Part shown: one piece after another, positions 14,111 to 18,411 of the stretch
Layout of the letters: every line of letters starts with the position of its first letter
Position numbering within the stretch: position 1 is the stretch's first letter
NCBI GenBank assembly: GCA_002364005.1
Contig: DEXG01000021.1
Span: forward strand, 1 to 18,411
Direction: 5' to 3'
Source of the DNA: Phycisphaerales bacterium UBA3190
Lineage (GTDB): Bacteria > Planctomycetota > Phycisphaerae > Phycisphaerales > UBA1924
DNA: 18,411 nt
The notes under the pieces: generated by a model
Told to the model about the DNA's origin: nothing
The model's database searches: none
Seen by the model: only the letters and a program-made list of their open reading frames with translations
Translations under genes and position numbers: made by a program

Positions 14111-14205
14111 ACGCTCTGGGTTCATGGCGTGCAACGCGTGCGTCACGATGAGAAGCGGTATGAACGCCCATCCCGGTGTGGGCCATGAAGATACGAGGGT
14201 GAGTG

Positions 14206-15465
14206 ATGTCGATCGATTTGGTCAAGGGAAACGCGGTCATTGGGCAATCTGGCGGGCCGACGGCGGTCATCAACGAGTCGCTTGTGGGTGTGATCGAGGG
14301 TCTCCGTCGCGCTGGCGCGGGGAACCCCGGGAGCCCGATCAAGAAGATCCTGGGCATGCGTCACGGGGTGACGGGGCTGGTCAACGGCGATCTTTATGAT
14401 CTGACGGACTACCCGCACGATCGTCTGCAGCTTCTGGCCCAGACCCCCAGTGCTGGGCTGGGCTCAACGCGTGACAAGCCCGACGCGGCGTATTGCGAGC
14501 GCATCCTTGAGGCGTGCAAAGAGCAGGGGATCCGGTACTTCTTTTATATCGGTGGCAACGACAGCAGCGATACTTGCCGCATTGTCAACGAGATGGCCAA
14601 CGAGACCGATTACGAGCTTCGTTGCTTCCATATCCCCAAGACGGTTGACAACGACCTGATGATCAACGACCACACGCCGGGCTTCCCGAGTGCGGCGCGG
14701 TTTGTGGCCAAGGCGTGCATGGCGGACTTCCTGGACAACATCTCGCTGCCGGGCATCAAGATCAATGTGGTGATGGGTCGTCACGCGGGCTTCCTGACGG
14801 CGGCCAGCGCGCTGGCGCGCCGTGACGACCGGCTCGACTTTCAGGGGGGCACGACCGATGGCCCGCAGCTGATCTATCTGCCCGAGGTGCCGTTCGATAC
14901 CGATCGGTTCGTGCAGGATGTGGCGAAGGTCTATGACGAGAAGAAGCGGTGCCATATCGCGGTGAGCGAGGGCATCAGCGATAAGGATGGGAATCCGATC
15001 GGCGCGATGCTGATCAAGAACGCCCAGACCGATGACCACGGGAATGTGCAGCTCTCGGGCAGCGGGGCGCTGGGTGATGCGTTGTCGGACCTGCTCAAAG
15101 AGAAGCTGACCCCGACCGGCGGCAAGGCCCCGCGTGTGCGTGCCGACACCTTCGGCTATGTGCAGCGGTGTTTCCCCGATCAGTCGATCGTGGATCAGAA
15201 GGAAGCGCGGGGCGTGGGTCGGTACGCGGCTCGTCTTGCGACCAGCGGCGATTTGGACGGGTCGGTGGCGATCATCCGGACGAGTCCGATCGGCGAGGGG
15301 CAGCCCTACGCGGCCCAGTACAAGCGGATCGAGCTGCGTGATGTGGCGGCCAAGACCAAGCACATGCCCGCGGAGTTCATCGAGGGTCACAACAATGTGA
15401 GCCAGAAGTTCCTGGACTACTGCAGGCCGCTGGTTGGGGATCTGCCGCTGTATGAGCGGATCTGA
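14206..15465 (+). CDS. pfp: pyrophosphate-dependent 6-phosphofructokinase
   Basis: This enzyme transfers phosphate from PPi to fructose 6-phosphate, giving fructose 1,6-bisphosphate and Pi. The reaction is reversible, so it serves both glycolysis and gluconeogenesis in the cytoplasm. The 419-residue chain has the phosphofructokinase motifs: GQSGGPTAVINES (13-25), TPSAGLGSTRDKP (80-92), YIGGNDSSDT (114-123), FHIPKTVDNDL (141-151), DHTPGFPSAARF (155-166), VVMGRHAGF (188-196) and DTFGYVQR (314-321). PPi use is inferred from Asp119 in GGNDS, where ATP enzymes have Gly, and Lys145 in PKTVDND; these positions are known donor determinants. ATG 14206 is chosen with GAGGGTG upstream; GTG 14203 is next to it. 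It stands alone behind a spacer with an inverted repeat. No terminator was found after it. Confidence 0.9.
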   Translation: MSIDLVKGNAVIGQSGGPTAVINESLVGVIEGLRRAGAGNPGSPIKKILGMRHGVTGLVNGDLYDLTDYPHDRLQLLAQTPSAGLGSTRDKPDAAYCERILEACKEQGIRYFFYIGGNDSSDTCRIVNEMANETDYELRCFHIPKTVDNDLMINDHTPGFPSAARFVAKACMADFLDNISLPGIKINVVMGRHAGFLTAASALARRDDRLDFQGGTTDGPQLIYLPEVPFDTDRFVQDVAKVYDEKKRCHIAVSEGISDKDGNPIGAMLIKNAQTDDHGNVQLSGSGALGDALSDLLKEKLTPTGGKAPRVRADTFGYVQRCFPDQSIVDQKEARGVGRYAARLATSGDLDGSVAIIRTSPIGEGQPYAAQYKRIELRDVAAKTKHMPAEFIEGHNNVSQKFLDYCRPLVGDLPLYERI

Positions 15466-15589
15466 CGAAGCGACTCGCAGCCGATAACGCGCTGGGGTGC
15501 AAACGATCAGCAATTCACTGGATTTGCTTTGTCGTATTGTCCTTTGGTGATATGTTTGATTCGAACCAGATGAGGGCAGGGAGGTCAGC

Positions 15590-16948
15590 ATGCGGGCTGA
15601 ATCAGTTGTTGTTGCGCTTAGTTCGATCGCTTTGTTTTCGGTGTTGTCGCTTGCCGGGCCGGTCCCGGGGATGACGGGTGCTCGGCCAGCTGGGTCTTCG
15701 ATCGAGCCGGCGCCGAAGTTGAGCCCTGAGCATTTCCGGTGCATCTTGGTCGGTGACTCGCAGACCACGGGTCCGAATGCGGAACGCGTTCGGACCCAGA
15801 CCCATCGCTGGGACGCGCCGATCATCGGTGAACAGGTCAGTGTGGGAGCGGGATCGACCGGTTTCTTGGTCAACAACGGCAACGGCGGTATCCCTCAGCT
15901 GCTCTATCGGAATATTGATCTGGACTCGGGCTGGCCGGATGGTGGGAGCGATGACTTCTTCGGGCTCTTCGGTGCGAACTGGACTTGTCTTGGGGACATC
16001 ATCGCCACGGAATCTCGCATCGGGCGTTATCGTCTGCGTTTCAACAACACTGATGCTCCTTGGGACGAGGCTTGGGGCGTGGGTGCACCTCTGGTGGCAC
16101 GGATCGCGGTGCGTACGGGCCCGTTGTGCATTGACGCGATCGAGACCCGCCCGGAGCGTGGAGGTATGGTCAGCACGAGCGACCGTAGGGTGCACCTGCT
16201 GAGCAAGGTCCCGGGGGTCCAGATCATTGAGCAGCCGATCCCGGTTGATTTCAACCCGGCGGGGGATGATGTGGGGGTGGGGTTATTCTTTCCGCCGGAC
16301 TTCATGGAGTCAGAAGGACAGGTGCTTCAGGTGCTGGGGGTGGTGATCGAACGCGTTGCGCCCGATGGGCGACGCCTGCCGGGCACGCTGATCACATACC
16401 AGGGTCGGGGTGGATGGAACATGACTGATCACATCGATGGGATCAGTATCGCTTCGCGGGCGGCGTTGGCGGAGATGACCGATGCTGACCATGTGATCAT
16501 CATGCTCGGGCACAACCGCGAACCGGGTGGGGAAGCGGAGATCCGCCTGAAGCTGAGCGAGCTTGTGGGACTGTGGGAACAGGCGTACGCAATGGCGGGG
16601 CGGTCGCGTCCGACATTCATATACACGGTGCCGTGGTCAATCTTTGAGGATACGGCTTCCGACTACCTGTTGGAGATGGAAGCGGCGATGACGGACATGG
16701 CCGCGATGCATCGGGGAGATCTGGTGGTCAACTATCTCTCCCGGTATGCGTACCAGACACCGGATGTGTTCGACCCAGGCAGGTACCAGCTCGACGGGGC
16801 ACGGGTTCATCCGGCTGACATAGTTACAGCGGAGAACTTGGCGCAGGATCTCTACGACATGCTCTTCAATCCCAGACTCAATGGACCTGCCGAGCGACTC
16901 AGTCGCCCTGCTTCAGTGCGGTCTGGAAGACCTGTACTCGGGCCTTGA
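15590..16948 (+). CDS. secreted SGNH/GDSL-like hydrolase with large insertion
   Basis: A signal peptide (MRAESVVVALSSIALFSVLS, cleavage near residue 22-28) directs export. Then come ILVGDSQTTG (52-61), equivalent to the GDS block with nucleophile Ser57, and VSVGAGSTGF (83-92), equivalent to the Gly block. About 200 beta-rich residues (100-290) follow. The core resumes with HVIIMLGHNRE (301-311), equivalent to the Asn block (Asn309), and LDGARVHPAD (401-410), equivalent to the Asp-His block (Asp402, His407; two residues more than the usual DxxH spacing). Such enzymes are esterases or carbohydrate deacetylases, so a secreted polysaccharide esterase is the best guess. The inserted part may be a jelly-roll carbohydrate-binding domain. 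GGGAGGT lies 5 bases before the ATG. The last 17 codons overlap the convergent YciI gene. Confidence 0.72.
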   Translation: MRAESVVVALSSIALFSVLSLAGPVPGMTGARPAGSSIEPAPKLSPEHFRCILVGDSQTTGPNAERVRTQTHRWDAPIIGEQVSVGAGSTGFLVNNGNGGIPQLLYRNIDLDSGWPDGGSDDFFGLFGANWTCLGDIIATESRIGRYRLRFNNTDAPWDEAWGVGAPLVARIAVRTGPLCIDAIETRPERGGMVSTSDRRVHLLSKVPGVQIIEQPIPVDFNPAGDDVGVGLFFPPDFMESEGQVLQVLGVVIERVAPDGRRLPGTLITYQGRGGWNMTDHIDGISIASRAALAEMTDADHVIIMLGHNREPGGEAEIRLKLSELVGLWEQAYAMAGRSRPTFIYTVPWSIFEDTASDYLLEMEAAMTDMAAMHRGDLVVNYLSRYAYQTPDVFDPGRYQLDGARVHPADIVTAENLAQDLYDMLFNPRLNGPAERLSRPASVRSGRPVLGP

Positions 16949-17195
16949 GGACGCCCTTGGTGATGGCGGGGTCCTGTGCTGCGATGGAGATGGCGTCTTC
17001 TTTGGTGGGGGCCTCGTAGATCATGATGCCGACATAGGGGGGCTCGTGGGTGCGGCCGGCCAGGTGGAGGGAGCCCTTGTCGAGCAGTTTCTGGTAGTAG
17101 GCGAAGTGGGCGTCGATGGCGCTGGTCTCTGAGGCGGATGGGTTCTCGGGCAGGTCGGGTCGTGACGGCTCGAGGAAGCAGATGAACTGAGGCAT
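16899..17195 (-). CDS. YciI-family protein
   Basis: This 98-residue cytoplasmic protein has the ferredoxin-like YciI (YCII-related) build: first strand QFICFLEPSRPDL, helix DAHFAYYQKLLDKGSL (28-43) with the conserved His30, strand HLAGRT and the GIMIYEAPTKEDAISIAAQDPAITKG segment (56-81) with Asp75-Pro76. His30 and the conserved Asp are thought to form an active-site pair in the family. The biological substrate is generally unknown; some relatives are dehalogenase-like or sensor-associated. CGGAG lies about 8 bases before the ATG. A TACAGT box (17232-17227) could be its -10, sitting right behind the terminator of the upstream DUF1579 gene. Its last codons overlap the 3' end of the SGNH gene on the other strand by 50 bases. 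Confidence 0.85.
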   Translation of the reverse strand: MPQFICFLEPSRPDLPENPSASETSAIDAHFAYYQKLLDKGSLHLAGRTHEPPYVGIMIYEAPTKEDAISIAAQDPAITKGVLKARVQVFQTALKQGD

Positions 17196-17234
17196 GGTGG
17201 GCTCCGATCGGGGGGACTTGGCCTCTACTGTACG

Positions 17235-17262
17235 AAAAAACCCGCTCTCAGGTCGAGCGGGT
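17235..17262 (-). terminator. rho-independent terminator after the DUF1579 gene
   Basis: ACCCGCTC (17240-17247) pairs perfectly with GAGCGGGT (17255-17262) around a 7-base loop. On the minus strand it is followed by six T (17240-17235, the first shared with the stem). It starts 25 bases after the stop of the minus-strand gene at 17288. Confidence 0.82.
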
Positions 17263-17287
17263 TCTGGGTAGATCTTTGAAAATTGGC

Positions 17288-17914
17288 TTACTTGCGTGTG
17301 TAGGTGATGGTGCCGGAGTTGAACCAGGTGCCGTCGGGCATCTTGTCGTAGAAGTGATCGGTGAAGTGGTTGTCGTCCTCGCGGGTGGTGACGATCTTCA
17401 TGGGGTTATCGCCGGCGGGTGTTGAGGAGATTCCCTCCATGACGAGGTCGCCGTCCTCGTTGTAGTTGCCCTCGAGGTAGGTGATTTTGGTGGACATGGT
17501 GTCCATCCAGATGGAGACATACTGCTCGTGGTACTTGTCGTACCCGGCGTAGGAGAGGCCCTCGAAGGGGAGGCCCATGAAATCCATGTTGAAATCACAT
17601 TTGACGAAGCGTCCGCCCAGCACGGATTCGATGTTCATGGAGCCCATGCTGACGGTGGGTGGTGCGGCTGGGTCCATGATGAAGCTGGACTTGGCGGACC
17701 ACTGGCCGCAGGTTTTCATGAGTTCCTTGTGCTCGTCGCCGGGTGTGCCCATGTTGGACATGGCGGCCATCATTTCCTGAGGCGACATTTCTTCCACGGC
17801 GTCGGGCTGGTGTGCGTTCTTGGTTTCGTGTTCCGGGCCGGATGCGATGAGCAGTGCGAGTGATGAGGCGGCGAGGGCGCCGGCGCCGAAGGCGATGAGT
17901 GAGCGGGTGGTCAT
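17288..17914 (-). CDS. exported DUF1579 protein
   Basis: The 208-residue protein begins MTTRSLIAFGAGALAASSLALLIA, a signal peptide or signal anchor. After a Met/Glu-rich linker (about 30-55, EEMSPQEMMAAMSNM) it has the DUF1579 beta-barrel: HKELMKTCGQWSAKSSFIMDP (62-82), VSMGSMNIESVLGGRFVKCDF (88-108), GLPFEGLSYAGYDKYHEQYVSIWMD (114-138), then GDLVMEGIS and FYDKMPDGTWFNSGTITYTRK at the end. This lipocalin-like family is common in planctomycetes and has no known function. ATG 17914 is chosen: GCAGGAGA lies 7-8 bases upstream and the signal peptide starts here. An in-frame start at 18025 would add 37 residues of non-conserved leader. It is transcribed alone and closed by its own terminator. Confidence 0.83.
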   Translation of the reverse strand: MTTRSLIAFGAGALAASSLALLIASGPEHETKNAHQPDAVEEMSPQEMMAAMSNMGTPGDEHKELMKTCGQWSAKSSFIMDPAAPPTVSMGSMNIESVLGGRFVKCDFNMDFMGLPFEGLSYAGYDKYHEQYVSIWMDTMSTKITYLEGNYNEDGDLVMEGISSTPAGDNPMKIVTTREDDNHFTDHFYDKMPDGTWFNSGTITYTRK

Positions 17915-18153
17915 TGGATGTCTCCTGCGTGCCCCTGGAGTGTGTGTTGAGGTGCCCCCGTAGGGGTGATGGGGGCCTGTATTGTGACGGGTTTCTGGGT
18001 GGAAGTCCAGCATGTTATCGGGCATGCCGAATATTTATCGAACAAGCGGGATTGGTATCTGGTGTGGAATGTGGGATTTGATTGGTGCGGGTGGGTGGAA
18101 GCGTGTAATCATTCATGTCGGTGATTCGGTGTTTGGAAGAAGGAGTGCCGCCC
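17915..18153. promoter_or_regulatory. divergent intergenic region with possible operator repeats
   Basis: The 239 bases separate the DUF1579 gene from the LVIVD-repeat gene and must hold both promoters. Two TTATCG repeats (18015-18020, 18035-18040) lie 20 bases apart, about two helical turns, around a perfect 8-bp palindrome GGCATGCC (18021-18028). Near 17954-17975 GCCCCC can pair with GGGGGC within the DUF1579 leader. A weak TTGATT (18078) and TGTAAT (18104) pair with 20-base spacing is the best plus-strand promoter guess. No small gene is convincing here. Confidence 0.35.
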
Positions 18154-18411
18154 GTGCGCATGGTTTCAGTTGTTGTTCTTGCTGTGTCCGGCGCGGGGTG
18201 TTTCGCGCAGACGGACGGGTTGCCTTGCGGTTATTCGAGTTTCGTGGGTGAGATTTCAGCCCACGGCGGGGATGAGCTGATTGTTTCGCAGGATCACCTG
18301 TACGCCGTCACGGGGTCGGGGTTGTATCTGTACGATGTGCAGGATCCGGGCTCGCCGAAGATGCTGGGTTCACTGGAGTTCATGTTCGGCCTGAGCGATG
18401 GGGTGCTGGTG
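18154..18411 (+). CDS. secreted LVIVD-repeat protein, N-terminal part
   Basis: The frame is open to the window end (86 codons seen), so the gene is truncated only by the window. It begins VRMVSVVVLAVSGAGCFAQ, a signal peptide with likely cleavage after CFA, so the product is exported. After a short Cys-containing segment (GLPCGYSSFVGEIS) come strands ELIVSQDHLYAVTGSGLYLYDV and the motif DVQDPGSPKMLGSLEF, which is the LVIVD pattern (short strand, D-x-x-D-P-x-x-P). Such repeats form beta-propellers in surface or periplasmic proteins of unknown function. AAGGAG (18140-18145) lies 8 bases before GTG 18154, which decides the start; ATG 18160 is the alternative. Confidence 0.72.
   Translation, partial: MRMVSVVVLAVSGAGCFAQTDGLPCGYSSFVGEISAHGGDELIVSQDHLYAVTGSGLYLYDVQDPGSPKMLGSLEFMFGLSDGVLV

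Noticed and set aside
1..18411. CRISPR arrays, tRNA, rRNA, insertion sequences
   Set aside because: No regularly spaced repeats, no tRNA or rRNA signatures and no transposase-like protein were seen on either strand.

Overview
The window looks like chromosomal DNA of a GC-rich Planctomycetota bacterium, most likely of class Phycisphaerae. This is an inference from gene content and from remembered resemblance of several conserved unknown proteins. There is no rRNA or tRNA in the window to confirm it. Support comes from secreted amidohydrolases in tandem, one a double-domain fusion, a PPi-type phosphofructokinase, a DUF1579 protein, a secreted LVIVD-repeat protein, and short palindromic elements scattered in genes and spacers.

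Layout. 1-3040 is housekeeping DNA: a small membrane protein (minus strand), an SDR-fold protein with a non-canonical active site, a phosphoglucomutase/phosphoglucosamine-mutase family enzyme just behind it, and a small conserved protein with a possibly leaderless promoter and a clear terminator. 3278-8474 is a same-strand block of seven intact genes of phage origin: portal, coiled-coil scaffold candidate, SU10/DUF5309-type major capsid protein, a probable head-tail connector, two small beta-rich proteins that look like neck or tail parts, and a BhlA/UviB-like holin candidate. No terminase, protease, tape measure, integrase, lysin or replication gene is in the window. A lipoprotein gene follows, then a bidirectional hairpin that terminates the opposing operon. 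9095-14020 (minus) carries two secreted amidohydrolase-family proteins: a 1180-residue double-domain protein and a single-domain paralogue without the HxH metal motif. 14206-16948 (plus) carries PPi-dependent phosphofructokinase and a secreted SGNH-like hydrolase whose 3' end overlaps a convergent YciI gene. The window ends with a DUF1579 exported protein (minus) and a divergent secreted LVIVD-repeat protein that runs off the edge.

The most interesting part is the capsid block. It is compact, its reading frames are intact, most of its genes have strong Shine-Dalgarno sequences, and it sits between ordinary genes without recognisable integration machinery. It could be a domesticated capsid or gene-transfer-agent-like locus with packaging genes elsewhere, or the well-preserved core of a decayed prophage. 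The capsid gene is separated from the connector by a 186-base spacer with three strong hairpins. Second in interest is a 33-base palindromic element found twice, once between the amidohydrolase genes and once inside the mutase gene, where it is translated in frame.
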